From Deltaproteobacteria bacterium (GTDB lineage: Bacteria > Desulfobacterota > BSN033 > UBA1163): DNA of 64,000 nt. Shown piece by piece: positions 8,939-17,888 of the stretch. Under the pieces are notes generated by a model. The model was not told the origin of the DNA, did not search any database, and worked only from the letters and a program-made list of their open reading frames with translations. Positions within the stretch are counted from its first letter, which is position 1. The number at the start of each line of letters is the position of its first letter. The stretch covers positions 1 through 64,000 of the forward strand of contig VGRY01000012.1 of NCBI GenBank assembly GCA_016875195.1. The letters run 5' to 3'. The position numbers were made by a program, and so were the translations under genes.

Positions 8939-10588
8939 ATGATGCTTGAATATTCAATTAGTCCGAAAGGTGAGACGTTTAAACTTCCATCCCAGGAGGA
9001 ATATCCCAAAGAATACGAACGGCTTAAGGAATTGGCGGATCGCCAGCGGGCCCTGGGGCGGGAGATCGTTGTCGTTATGGGATTGGGGTTTGTCGGCGCG
9101 GTCATGGCCGCGGTGGTTGCCGATGCAACGGATCAAAATGGTCAACCAACGAAATTTGTAATTGGCATGCAAAGGCCGAGCCCCCGCAGTTTCTGGAAAA
9201 CCCCTTTGTTGAACCGCGGAATTCCGCCAGTGAGCTCGGAAGATCCGGAAGTCCCGTTGATGATCAACCGCTGTGTGAATGAAAAGAAGACACTCACTGC
9301 AACCTACACTTATGATGCTTTAAAGCTGGCGGATGTCGTAATTGTGGATGTCCAGTGCGATTATTTGAAAGAATCACTCGGCCGTGTTTGTGAGGGTAGG
9401 GCGGATATGGTCGCCATGGAAGAGTCCATTGAGATTATTGCTCAACAGATCAGCCCCCAGACTCTGGTGCTTATTGAAACGACGGTCGCTCCAGGAACGA
9501 CTGAACAGATCGCTTATCCAATCATCAAAAAGGCTTTCCAGAAGAGGGGAATTCTCTCCGATCCGGTCCTGGCGCACAGCTTTGAGAGGGTCATGCCCGG
9601 GAAGAATTATGTGGCCAGCATCCGTGACTTCTGGCGGGTTTGCAGCGGAATCAACGAAGAGTCAACGCACAGAGTGGTTAAATTCCTGAAGGATGTCCTG
9701 AACACGGAGAAGTTCCCATTGAGTGTGTTAGATAGGCCGATCGAGTCGGAGACTGCCAAGATTATTGAAAACAGTTTCAGGGCCACCCTCCTCGCATTTA
9801 TGGACGAGTGGAGCCTTTTTGCAGAGCGAAACGGCGTGGATCTCATTAAAGTCATCAACGCCATTAAGGTCAGGCCGACGCACAGCAACATCATATTTCC
9901 AGGCCCGGGAATCGGAGGGTACTGTCTTCCCAAAGATGGGGGCCTGGGCGTTTGGGCCTACCGCCACATCCATGGGTTTGAGGACGATATTTTCAAAATT
10001 ACTCCAAAGGCCATCGATATCAATGATACGAGGGCTCTTCACGTAGCCCAACTCACTCGAGACGCTCTCCGAAACATGAGCCGACCGATTGCCTCCGCGG
10101 ATATTCTGGTGCTCGGGGCGTCGTACCGTGAAGACGTAGGGGATACCCGTTACAGCGGCTCAGAACTAATCGTCCGGCGTCTGACAGAGATGGGTGCGGA
10201 ATTACGGGTACACGATCCTTACGTTCTTCATTGGTGGGAGTTTGAGAAGCAGGATGAATATCCTGCCACGTCACAAAGCCTGAAAAGGTTTTTTAGGGGA
10301 CAGGAAAAACTTAAAGATCTCCGGATTGAACAAGACTTGCAAAAAGCATTGCATGGCATTGACGCCCTAATTCTTGCCGTCAGGCACAGGCATTACTTGA
10401 ATCTTAATCCTGAAGAGATCGTGAAGGCTGCAGGAGGACCCATTGCCGTCATCGACTGTTTTGGCATTCTGGATGATGAAAGGATAAAACGTTATTTCGA
10501 ACTCGGTTGTGAAGTAAAAGGATTGGGAAGAGGCCACGTTAAAAGAATCAAGGACCAGGTAAGGAAGAAAATCCGGAATACTGAATAA
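8939..10588 (+). CDS. Nucleotide-sugar dehydrogenase (UDP-glucose/GDP-mannose dehydrogenase family)
   Basis: A 549-residue NAD-dependent nucleotide-sugar dehydrogenase, longer than typical Ugd or WecC enzymes (about 430 aa). The Rossmann motif VVMGLGFVGAVMA is at residues 42-54. The catalytic cysteine lies in GPGIGGYCLPKDGG near residue 328. IETTVAPGTTEQ and GASYREDVGDTRYSGS are further family blocks. It likely oxidises C6 of a UDP-hexose or UDP-HexNAc to the uronic acid. The start follows AAGGAG; ATGATG gives two possible starts. The extra length is mostly in the N-terminal 40 residues and in an insertion near residues 60-95. Confidence 0.88.
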   Translation: MMLEYSISPKGETFKLPSQEEYPKEYERLKELADRQRALGREIVVVMGLGFVGAVMAAVVADATDQNGQPTKFVIGMQRPSPRSFWKTPLLNRGIPPVSSEDPEVPLMINRCVNEKKTLTATYTYDALKLADVVIVDVQCDYLKESLGRVCEGRADMVAMEESIEIIAQQISPQTLVLIETTVAPGTTEQIAYPIIKKAFQKRGILSDPVLAHSFERVMPGKNYVASIRDFWRVCSGINEESTHRVVKFLKDVLNTEKFPLSVLDRPIESETAKIIENSFRATLLAFMDEWSLFAERNGVDLIKVINAIKVRPTHSNIIFPGPGIGGYCLPKDGGLGVWAYRHIHGFEDDIFKITPKAIDINDTRALHVAQLTRDALRNMSRPIASADILVLGASYREDVGDTRYSGSELIVRRLTEMGAELRVHDPYVLHWWEFEKQDEYPATSQSLKRFFRGQEKLKDLRIEQDLQKALHGIDALILAVRHRHYLNLNPEEIVKAAGGPIAVIDCFGILDDERIKRYFELGCEVKGLGRGHVKRIKDQVRKKIRNTE

Positions 10589-10640
10589 TGAAACCAATGT
10601 TAGAAACCATTGTTACGGGTTTCGAGTTACGGGTTAAAAA

Positions 10641-10994
10641 CACTAAAGAATAATGGAATAAGGAAGCCAGGAAAGCAGGAAAAAAGCTGGAATGGGGGAA
10701 GAATGAAATAATGGAATAATGAAAAGACGGTTACGGGTTTCGAGTTACGGGTTTAAAACACTAAAGAATAATGGGATAAGGAAGCCAGGAAAGCAGGAAA
10801 AAAGCTGGAATGGGGGAAGAATGAAATAATGGAATAATGAAAAGACGGTTACGGGTTTCGAGTTACGGGTTTAAAACACTAAAGAATAATGGAATAAGGA
10901 AGCCAAGAAAGCAGGAAAAGAAAAGCTGGAATGGGGGAATTTTGGAATGGTGGAATAATGGAAACCAATGTTAAAAAACATTGTTACGGGTTTC
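10641..10994. repeat. Three tandem copies of a 118-bp repeat
   Basis: The string CACTAAAGAATAATGG begins at 10641, 10759 and 10877, an exact 118-bp period. Each unit contains GGAAGCCAGGAAAGCAGG, GCTGGAATGGGGGAA and GGTTACGGGTTTCGAGTT. The third copy diverges towards its end. The first two copies differ at very few positions, implying recent duplication. No gene is encoded. Confidence 0.85.
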
Positions 10995-11247
10995 GAGTTG
11001 CGGGTTTCGTGTTAAAAACCGTTAGAAGTAATGTGTTGACTGTAACTTGTAACCCGGAACTTGTAACAATGTTTTCTTCCTCTAACCTCCAACTTTTTAT
11101 TTATTTGCCTCCAACCTCCAACTTTTAACTTCAAATAATTATTTGGTAGCTTGAGTTGATACAAGTTGTGAACATGGACCCCGAAACTCGTAACCCGTAA
11201 CATCTCTGTTTATTTTCCCCCAACCTCAAACCTTTCGTTTTTGAAAT
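10995..11247. other. Intergenic DNA upstream of prsK
   Basis: Repeat-type sequence (GTAACTTGTAACCC, CCTCCAACTTTTA motifs) continues to the prsK start. I see no convincing promoter. Confidence 0.4.
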
Positions 11248-13362
11248 ATGCATTTACTGAATTTTCTTCCATTTCTATGCGCTCTTTTCTGTCTCGGAAT
11301 TGCTCTATTTGCTTTATTCCGGGATAAACATTCTTTTACCCACTGGATATTTGCGGCGGGAATGATCGTCTTATCCCTTGAGATGGGCCTCATTGGAATG
11401 AGTTTTCGGTCGGATTCTCTCGCTGAGATGATCCGGTGGCAGGAATTCCGGATGATTACCACGGCTTTTTTGCCGGGCATATGGCTCATCTTTTCGTTCA
11501 CCTTTGCCAGGGCAAACTATGGAGAATTTATTAAGAAGTGGTGGTGGGTTATTGCTTCATCATTCCTCTTGTCCGTCCTTCTGACAATCGTTTTAAAGAA
11601 AGGTGTGTTCATCGAGGAACTGTCTTTTCTGGAAACATCCACATGGTCTTTGCGGTTAGGCCGGTCCGGCTATCTTTCGGAGGTGGTTTTCCTTCTTATC
11701 AGCGTGATCATCCTGATGAACCTTGAGAGAGCTTTTCGGACTTCCGTTGGCACGATCCGGTGGAAAATTAAATTCATCCTTCTTGGCGTTGGAGGGTTCT
11801 TTACTTTTCGGATTTATGCCACCAGTCAGGCTCTGCTTTTTTCCTCGACCGGATATTCTCTCCAACTGTTTAACGCAGGAACCGGATTTATCATAGGCAT
11901 CCTTATGCTTATCGGACTGATGAGAATGCGTCTGTTGAAGACAGATCTCTATTTCTCCCAGACCTTTCTTTATAATTCGGTGGTGATCCTGATTGTCGGG
12001 GTCTATCTCCTTTCGATAGGGTTTCTTTCCAAAATCCTCGGCCAGCTTGATATCAGCCACCATCTACCCATTGAAGCTCTTTTTATCCTTTTAGCCCTTA
12101 CCGGTTTAACCATTGCCCTGATATCGGGCGAGGTGCGACTGAAGATACGGCGTTTTGTGGTGCGCCATTTCAAAAAGCCGCAATACGATTACCGGGAAAA
12201 ATGGGGGGAGTTTATCGAACGCACAAGTTCTTCGATCGACATCCACGATTATTGTGACAAAGTGACCAAATGGACTTCAGGAATTTTTAGCGTCTCTTCT
12301 GTGACGGTATGGTTACTGAATGAATCAAAGGAACGCCTTATCTTCGGAGGATCGACAGCCCTTTCTCAAGAGGAGGCAGGCAAGATTTCGGGGAATCAAG
12401 AGAGTGTACAGAAATGGATTGCTTTTTTGAAAGATCAAAAGGACCCGTTTGATTTCGAGGCTATTCAGAAGACCAATCCTCACGATACGGATTGGCTGAA
12501 CCAGAGCTTTCTGACGGAAGGAAGAATCCGTTATGGGACATCACTCATGACCGGAGAACATCTGCTTGGATTTTTAACTGTAAACAATCGGATGAAAAAG
12601 GAGCCTTTTTCCGTAGAAGATTTAATGTTGCTCAAGATGGTCGCAAGTCAAACCGCAGGAAACCTTCTTAATTTTAAGCTTGCGGAGGACCTCCGGAAGG
12701 CAAAGGAGATGGAGGCGTTCCAGACGATGTCCGCTTTCGTCGTTCACGACCTAAAGAACCTTGCTTCCACGCTTTCGCTGACCATGCAGAATCTTCCCGT
12801 TCACTTTGATAACCCTGAATTCAGGAAGGATGCCACGCAGATGATCGGCCAAAGCGTGGAGAAGGTGAATCATATGTGCAGTCACCTCTCCCTGCTGAGC
12901 CAAAAGGTTCAGTTAAATATCGTTGAAACAGACCTGAATGAACTGATTATCCGTTCTCTCCACTGCCTGAATGGATCGAGTAAGATCTCTCTGATTCAAG
13001 ACCTCCAGCCGACTCCTAAATTGTTGATCGACCCCGATCAATTTCAAAAGGTTCTGACGAACCTCATCCTGAACGCCAATGAATCGGTGGGGAACAGAGG
13101 GGAGGTCCGGGTGGCCACGGGCCACAGGGATGGCTGGGTGACGCTTTCCGTAAGCGACAACGGATGCGGTATGTCAGAGGAGTTCATGGAGCAATCGCTC
13201 TTCCGCCCCTTCAAGACGACGAAGAAGAACGGCATGGGAATCGGCCTCTACCAGAGCAAGATGATCATCGAAGCTCACCGCGGGAGAATCGAGGTAGAGA
13301 GTGAAGTAGGGAAAGGAAGTACGTTTAGAGTTTTCCTGCCTCTGGCAGGAAAATTGTGTTAA
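11248..13362 (+). CDS. prsK: PEP-CTERM system histidine kinase PrsK
   Basis: A 704-residue membrane histidine kinase. Residues 1-290 hold a series of hydrophobic segments in the arrangement typical of PrsK. A GAF-like region follows (about 320-480). The phospho-acceptor site is HDLKNLASTL near residue 505. The ATPase domain shows NLILNANES (N box), DNGCGMS (G1) and GMGIGLYQS (G2). PrsK partners PrsR, encoded 0.6 kb downstream, to control PEP-CTERM and exopolysaccharide genes with sigma-54. The signal it senses is unknown. The kinase looks complete. Confidence 0.9.
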   Translation: MHLLNFLPFLCALFCLGIALFALFRDKHSFTHWIFAAGMIVLSLEMGLIGMSFRSDSLAEMIRWQEFRMITTAFLPGIWLIFSFTFARANYGEFIKKWWWVIASSFLLSVLLTIVLKKGVFIEELSFLETSTWSLRLGRSGYLSEVVFLLISVIILMNLERAFRTSVGTIRWKIKFILLGVGGFFTFRIYATSQALLFSSTGYSLQLFNAGTGFIIGILMLIGLMRMRLLKTDLYFSQTFLYNSVVILIVGVYLLSIGFLSKILGQLDISHHLPIEALFILLALTGLTIALISGEVRLKIRRFVVRHFKKPQYDYREKWGEFIERTSSSIDIHDYCDKVTKWTSGIFSVSSVTVWLLNESKERLIFGGSTALSQEEAGKISGNQESVQKWIAFLKDQKDPFDFEAIQKTNPHDTDWLNQSFLTEGRIRYGTSLMTGEHLLGFLTVNNRMKKEPFSVEDLMLLKMVASQTAGNLLNFKLAEDLRKAKEMEAFQTMSAFVVHDLKNLASTLSLTMQNLPVHFDNPEFRKDATQMIGQSVEKVNHMCSHLSLLSQKVQLNIVETDLNELIIRSLHCLNGSSKISLIQDLQPTPKLLIDPDQFQKVLTNLILNANESVGNRGEVRVATGHRDGWVTLSVSDNGCGMSEEFMEQSLFRPFKTTKKNGMGIGLYQSKMIIEAHRGRIEVESEVGKGSTFRVFLPLAGKLC

Positions 13363-13538
13363 GTGTTGAGTGTTAAAGTGTTCAGAGAAAACTGGAAACA
13401 CATGAAAAAATGTTGAGTGTTAAAGTGTTAAGTCAAAACACAGGAAAATAGTGTTAAGTGTCGAGTGTTAAAGTGTTAAGTCAAAACACTTAACACCAAA
13501 CACTTAACACTTAACACTAACTACGAGGAGGGAAAATT
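13363..13538. repeat. GTGTTAAGTGTTGAGTG low-complexity repeats
   Basis: The spacer between prsK and the S23-like gene consists largely of reiterated TTAAGTGTTGAGTGTTAAAG motifs and their reverse complement, giving potential hairpins. Similar sequence flanks prsR (13947-13970 and 15326-15415). Confidence 0.6.
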
Positions 13539-13946
13539 ATGATTACAAGTTACAAAGAATTGAAAGTTTGGGAAAAAGCCGATGAGCTTGCATTCCAAGT
13601 TTTTGATTTAACCGATTTATTTCCAAGGAGATACTTATACGACCTGACGAGTCAGTTGAGAAGAGCTGCTCTTTCGGTACCGACTAACATTGCGGAGGGT
13701 TGTGCGAGCTTTCATTCAGGAGAGTTCTTGCAGTTTTTGAATATTTCCAGGAGATCATTAAGTGAAGCACAGTATTTGCTGTATTTTGCTTCAAGGCGAA
13801 ATTTAATAAAAGAGACTCAACTGTCAGAACTTGAATCAATAGGTGAAGAGATCAGCAAGATGCTGAACGCTTTAGCCAAATCCATACGCAATAAAATCAA
13901 AACCTCTAAAAAATCTCAGCGCTTTTTGCCTGATATTGATACTTAA
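13539..13946 (+). CDS. Four-helix-bundle protein (S23/IVS-encoded protein family)
   Basis: A 135-residue member of the S23-like four-helix-bundle family. The hallmark N-terminus YKELKVWEKADELAFQVF, then FPRRYLYDLTSQLRRAALSV and PTNIAEG, are unmistakable. Members occur inside intervening sequences of 23S rRNA and as stand-alone genes, and relatives serve as Avd in diversity-generating retroelements; the stand-alone function is not known. A clear GGAGGG site precedes the ATG. It is an odd insert between prsK and prsR, flanked on both sides by repeat DNA, so it may have arrived with the repeats. Confidence 0.85.
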   Translation: MITSYKELKVWEKADELAFQVFDLTDLFPRRYLYDLTSQLRRAALSVPTNIAEGCASFHSGEFLQFLNISRRSLSEAQYLLYFASRRNLIKETQLSELESIGEEISKMLNALAKSIRNKIKTSKKSQRFLPDIDT

Positions 13947-13972
13947 CACTCAACACTTAACACTGAGGTACA

Positions 13973-15325
13973 ATGTCAAAACCCAAACTTCTCATTGTGG
14001 AAGACGACTCCTCGATTGCTACCCAGATGAAATGGGCGCTGGCTGGGGATTATGAGGTTCTCCTGGCGGGGGACCGGCGGAGCGCTGTCGAGATTTTTAT
14101 TGAGAAACAACCTCTGGTGGTCACACTCGACCTCGGACTGCCTCCCCGTCCCGGCGAAGTGGAAGAGGGGTTCCTGACGCTCAACGAGATTCTCTCACAG
14201 AAGGGGTTGGTGAAGGTGATTGTGATTACCGGCCAGGGAGAAAAGGATCATGCTCTGAGGGCAATCGGAGAGGGCGCCTACGACTTCTTCTGCAAACCGA
14301 TTCAGATAGAGGAGCTGAAGATTATTTTGAACCGGGCTTTTTACGTGTCGCAGCTTGAGGTTGAACATCGCGAACTTAAACAACGTATGAGCGGTGAATC
14401 GTTTGAGGGGATGGTTGGGACAAGCCCGCAAATGCAGGAAGTCTTTTCAACTATTCGCAAGGTGGCTACGACTGATGTACCTGTTCTAATCGCAGGAGAG
14501 AGCGGAACGGGCAAGGAATTAGTGGCCAAGGCGATTCACCTGAATAGCTCGAGGAAGGGTTACCCTTTTATTGTAATCAATTGCAGCGCCATCCCTGAAA
14601 GTCTGCTTGAAAGCGAGCTCTTCGGACATGAAAAGGGAGCGTTTACCGGCGCCCATATCCAGCGCAAAGGCCGTTTTGAGATGGCTCAAAAGGGGACCCT
14701 TTTTCTGGATGAAATCGGAGAGCTTTCACTGCCGCTGCAGGTAAAACTTCTCAGATTCCTCCAGGAGCAGAAGATCGAGCGGGTCGGTGGAAGGGAAGAG
14801 ATCGAAGTGGACACTCGTGTTCTTGCAGCTACGAATAGGGATTTGAAGCAGGCCCTCAGTGGGGGGAAGTTTCGTGAAGACCTTTATTATCGCCTTGGAG
14901 TCATGACGATTTCTTTGCCGCCTCTACGTGAACGTGAAGGAGACGCGTTGCTTCTTGCAACCGCATTATTACGAAAGTATGCCAATGAGAGCGGAAAAAA
15001 AATCACCGGATATACTCCTCAGGCAATTCAAGCCATTAAGACCTATACATGGCCCGGAAATGTTAGAGAGCTTGAAAACCGGGTAAAAAGGGCGGTCATC
15101 ATGGCGGAAGGACAGAAGGTGACCCACGGCGACCTGGAATTTGAGTCTCCTTATGAAAGGTATGAAGGGCAAGGGCTGAAGGGAGCCAGAGAGGCGGTGG
15201 AGAAGGACATGATTCAAAGAGCATTAGGCAGGAATAAAGGGAACATGACCAAGGCTGCCGAAGAGTTAGGAATCAGTCGCCCCACGCTGTACGAATTGAT
15301 GGAGAAGTTGGGAATTGAGAAGTAG
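13973..15325 (+). CDS. prsR: PEP-CTERM system sigma-54 response regulator PrsR
   Basis: A 450-residue NtrC-type activator. The receiver domain (1-120) has the acidic pair LIVEDDSS and the phospho-acceptor aspartate in VVTLDLGLPP. The AAA+ domain shows GESGTGKE (Walker A, about 175), the sigma-54 contact loop GAFTGA, and LFLDEIGEL (Walker B). The C-terminal Fis-type helix-turn-helix reads MTKAAEELGISRPTLYELM. It should open sigma-54 promoters when phosphorylated by PrsK. A sigma-54-like site lies just downstream, ahead of the PEP-CTERM gene. Confidence 0.92.
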   Translation: MSKPKLLIVEDDSSIATQMKWALAGDYEVLLAGDRRSAVEIFIEKQPLVVTLDLGLPPRPGEVEEGFLTLNEILSQKGLVKVIVITGQGEKDHALRAIGEGAYDFFCKPIQIEELKIILNRAFYVSQLEVEHRELKQRMSGESFEGMVGTSPQMQEVFSTIRKVATTDVPVLIAGESGTGKELVAKAIHLNSSRKGYPFIVINCSAIPESLLESELFGHEKGAFTGAHIQRKGRFEMAQKGTLFLDEIGELSLPLQVKLLRFLQEQKIERVGGREEIEVDTRVLAATNRDLKQALSGGKFREDLYYRLGVMTISLPPLREREGDALLLATALLRKYANESGKKITGYTPQAIQAIKTYTWPGNVRELENRVKRAVIMAEGQKVTHGDLEFESPYERYEGQGLKGAREAVEKDMIQRALGRNKGNMTKAAEELGISRPTLYELMEKLGIEK

Positions 15326-15653
15326 TTGTTAGTGTTGAGTGTTGAAGTGTCAAGTATGAAGCGAAAAGTAAACTCGGGGTGTGAAACTCAACACTTAACA
15401 CTGGTCACTTAAAACTTGTTAAACCGTCGGAAAATCTTACAACTGTAAAATGGCGTAAAAATGCTAGTAACATATTGTTTTTAAAAGAAATATATTTGCA
15501 TTTCTCAATATTCTCTTATTATTTATCCGTATTGTCAGTATTTTTTACATTCTTTTAAAATTAAAGAAAAAGGCCGCCTCAGCAAAATATAAAATTCAAT
15601 AGGAATATTAAATAGTTATTATGAAGCATGTAATTTATCAAGTTTATGTTTTT
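15326..15653. other. AT-rich intergenic region upstream of the PEP-CTERM gene
   Basis: The first 90 bp carry the ACTTAACACT-type repeats. The remaining DNA is strongly AT-rich, as expected for a regulated promoter region with activator sites, but I cannot define a PrsR binding site. Confidence 0.4.
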
Positions 15654-15669
15654 TGGCATGCAAATTGAT
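15654..15669 (+). promoter_or_regulatory. Sigma-54-like promoter of the PEP-CTERM gene
   Basis: TGGCATGCAAATTGAT resembles the sigma-54 consensus TGGCAC-N5-TTGCW: the -24 TGGCA is intact, the spacing is right, and the -12 element is TTGA rather than TTGC. It lies 50 bp upstream of the start codon and next to prsR. Confidence 0.5.
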
Positions 15670-15718
15670 ATATATAAGGCAGCCCATGGAAAGTAGTGAT
15701 TTAAAGAGGAGGATGAAA

Positions 15719-16441
15719 ATGAAAAAGTTTCTTTTCGGTATGGCACTTCAATTTATTATTTCTATAATAATTGTCCCATTTGCCGTGGCTGATCAAATAC
15801 AGCTCTACCAGCAGAGTGGTTATTCATCTTCAAATGGGGGGGAATTCACTTTAAGGATAATGGATTCTCCATCAATTGGGCCTGATTTGAATGTATATTG
15901 GAACTATTATTCTCCATTAGCCCGGGACATAGGAAATGTGAGTTACAATCCAAGTTTTCAAACCTTCTGCTTGGAAGCAGGCGAATTTTTTACGCCGGGT
16001 ACAACCTATAATGTGGCAATAAATGATAGAGCATTAAATGGAGGGGTTGGTCCAGCGGGGGACCCGATTTCTGTCGGGACCGCGTGGTTATATTACATGT
16101 TTGCAACAGGGCAACTTAGTGGCTACGACTATACAGGTTCTGTTCGAAGTGCAGATGCCGGTGCACTCCAAACAACGTTCTGGTGGCTGGAAGGCGATGG
16201 CACTGATCCAGGTAGTGGGAATGAATTCAGAAACTTGGTCTTAGCCCAATTTTCTGATCCCTTGGTTAACAATGATTGGACTTATCCTGTAGCTGTTTTG
16301 AATGTAACCAGTACAAATCCTGGAAATTTACAACAAGATCAGTTGGTCTTGGTGGGAACAGTTCCCGAACCTTCCACCCTCCTTCTGTTAGGGACTGGGT
16401 TGCTGGGGTTGGGGTTGGTTGCTCGTCGGCGTAAGAAATAA
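15719..16441 (+). CDS. PEP-CTERM-anchored secreted protein
   Basis: A 240-residue exported protein. The N-terminal signal peptide is MKKFLFGMALQFIISIII with probable cleavage near AVADQ. The C-terminus reads VPEPSTLLLLGTGLLGL followed by the basic tail ARRRKK, the classic PEP-CTERM sorting signal recognised by exosortase. The body contains FQTFCLEAGEFF and ALQTTFWWLEGDG, seen in many secreted PEP-CTERM proteins of unknown role. I chose the ATG at 15719, 6 bases after GAGGAGG; longer frames begin inside the promoter. No exosortase gene is in the window. A terminator follows. Confidence 0.85.
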   Translation: MKKFLFGMALQFIISIIIVPFAVADQIQLYQQSGYSSSNGGEFTLRIMDSPSIGPDLNVYWNYYSPLARDIGNVSYNPSFQTFCLEAGEFFTPGTTYNVAINDRALNGGVGPAGDPISVGTAWLYYMFATGQLSGYDYTGSVRSADAGALQTTFWWLEGDGTDPGSGNEFRNLVLAQFSDPLVNNDWTYPVAVLNVTSTNPGNLQQDQLVLVGTVPEPSTLLLLGTGLLGLGLVARRRKK

Positions 16442-16471
16442 GAGATTATCAAATATCGAAAGATCATAAAA

Positions 16472-16500
16472 AAAGCCGCTTTTTAAGCGGCTTTTTTTTT
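16472..16500. terminator. Rho-independent terminator after the PEP-CTERM gene
   Basis: The stem AAAGCCGCTT/AAGCGGCTTT is followed by a run of T. The leading A run makes it bidirectional, so it can also serve the minus-strand gene at 16518. Confidence 0.85.
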
Positions 16501-16517
16501 ACCTGAAAAAAGAATGC

Positions 16518-16703
16518 TTATTCGATTTTGACCTGGTGGAAAAAGATATGGTCTTCTATATTTCCATTGCCGATGACTTTTTTGATCCAGTTCATGACGG
16601 ATTCATCGCTGATTCTTTCCATATCTTTTCTTCGCTCAGGCAAAATTCCAATAAGGTGGGTATTACCAATATCGTCCGTCGTGTAGAATTCGTAGGCGAC
16701 CAA
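16518..16703 (-). CDS. Small orphan protein (LIGILPERR family), copy A
   Basis: A 61-residue protein starting MVAYEFYTTDD, with the core HLIGILPERRKDMERISDES and a tail MNWIKKVIGNG. It is clearly paralogous to the protein at 22731-22946: the same LIGILPERRK block, MNW and IFF. I do not know a function. Both copies lie close to sigma-54-like promoters and signalling genes, so a regulatory role is possible. The start appears to be a TTG with a weak ribosome binding site. It shares the bidirectional terminator with the PEP-CTERM gene. Confidence 0.6.
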   Translation of the reverse strand: MVAYEFYTTDDIGNTHLIGILPERRKDMERISDESVMNWIKKVIGNGNIEDHIFFHQVKIE

Positions 16704-16749
16704 AATTTTTCTCTTTTCCGGTGGGGGATAATTTTACCAACAATTAGCA

Positions 16750-16765
16750 AGCAAAACCTATACCA
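16750..16765 (-). promoter_or_regulatory. Sigma-54-like promoter of the 61-aa gene
   Basis: Read on the minus strand the site is TGGTATAGGTTTTGCT: a GG-N10-GC core with the TTGCT -12 element and a weaker -24. It lies 47 bp upstream of the start codon. Confidence 0.45.
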
Positions 16766-17044
16766 TGAAAAGGAAAATAAAAATCTTATCTTTTCAATAA
16801 GTTGCGTAGCTTCAAAATTTGAAATGTCAGAGAATTTGTAAAGCAAACCGACAATATAATTGATCGTTTTCTAATTAGCTGAAAACATTAAACTTTTGAA
16901 ATAAATGAACCTGTAAGCATTACAGACAGTCTGCATAAATGGATACAAATATTGCGAACGAATAGCCGATAATTTAGCGCCGATGGTTTCGAAGGCTATG
17001 GAATCTCATTGAAGTGGGGGAATGTTTGAGAAGGCTGAAGTCAA

Positions 17045-17449
17045 CTATTCGAGCCAATTTTCAGTCTTCAAACCGAGAACACGGGAAAAATGTTTGATAT
17101 TGGCGCTGACTACTGTTAAGCCATTGGAAAGAGCAATCGAAGCGATCATGATATCTTCAATTCCAATGGGTTGTCCAATCGTATATAAATGATGGATCAC
17201 ATCACCTGCCTTGATGGCTTCCTTGTATGAGAAAGGCAATATCCTAATTTTCGGGAGGATTTGTTGCTCAATCTTTGCCCAGAGGTCTGCAGGCTCTCCC
17301 CGCTTTATTGCCCCATACCTCAGCTCCATAATACAAATGCTGGCCGAGAAGAGAGCATCCGTAGGTATGGTCCGGAGCTTGGATATAAATTTGGGATTAG
17401 GGTTTCTCTTGATGAGTTCACTTAAGACGTTCGTATCTACTAAGTACAT
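17045..17449 (-). CDS. vapC: VapC-type PIN-domain ribonuclease toxin, copy 2
   Basis: A 134-residue PIN toxin with the same active-site residues as copy 1 (YLVDTN, CIMELRYG, GIEDIMIA). It differs from the protein at 2715-3122 at only a modest number of positions, such as VLSELIKRNPNP for ALSEIIKKKPNP and SANIKHF for SANNKHF. It sits 3 bases downstream of its antitoxin. Both copies look intact, so this is a duplicated locus rather than decay of one copy. Confidence 0.88.
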   Translation of the reverse strand: MYLVDTNVLSELIKRNPNPKFISKLRTIPTDALFSASICIMELRYGAIKRGEPADLWAKIEQQILPKIRILPFSYKEAIKAGDVIHHLYTIGQPIGIEDIMIASIALSNGLTVVSANIKHFSRVLGLKTENWLE

Positions 17450-17452
17450 CGA

Positions 17453-17725
17453 TCATCCTTTCTTTGACTTTATAGTTCTGGGATAATGTTTTTGACGATT
17501 CTTAACAATTTGGTTCACAATCTTAAAGAAAGGGTCGCTGTTTTCTAACCACCCTTCAACTTTGCAGGGATGATCCGAGCCTGGTTCCGCAACAGGAGGT
17601 ACAAGCATGGCTAAGGGTTTCCCTCGCTTTGCTATGGTAATACGCTCCCTTCCATAGGCAACGCGACCCAATAATTCCGAAAAATGTTTTTTGGCCTCTG
17701 CAACGCTATACTCCAAATTGCTCAT
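17453..17725 (-). CDS. Phd/YefM-type antitoxin, copy 2
   Basis: A 90-residue antitoxin nearly identical to copy 1, with EYSVAEAKKHFSELLGRV and GRERITIAKRGKPLAMLVP. Differences concentrate at the C-terminal tail, which contacts the toxin (HYPRTIKSKKG versus HSPRILRSQKE). GGGAGGTC precedes the ATG. Because the DNA-binding half is almost unchanged, cross-regulation between the two operons is likely. Confidence 0.85.
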   Translation of the reverse strand: MSNLEYSVAEAKKHFSELLGRVAYGRERITIAKRGKPLAMLVPPVAEPGSDHPCKVEGWLENSDPFFKIVNQIVKNRQKHYPRTIKSKKG

Positions 17726-17888
17726 TATGACCTCCCTTTTAAATCATTTTGACCTCATTCTAAATGAAGTCCTTTCTTTTGTCAACTGAGAGATTTGGAG
17801 ATGGATTTGACATTTTTGATGGTTTATGATTGTATGCCAGTAAGAAGGAGTTTGAGAGAAATCGGCAAGAATTTGAGAGAGGAGAGCC

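Noticed and set aside
10641-10994. Possible CRISPR array from regularly spaced repeats
   Set aside because: The period is 118 bp and whole units repeat; there are no short repeats with unique spacers and no cas genes.
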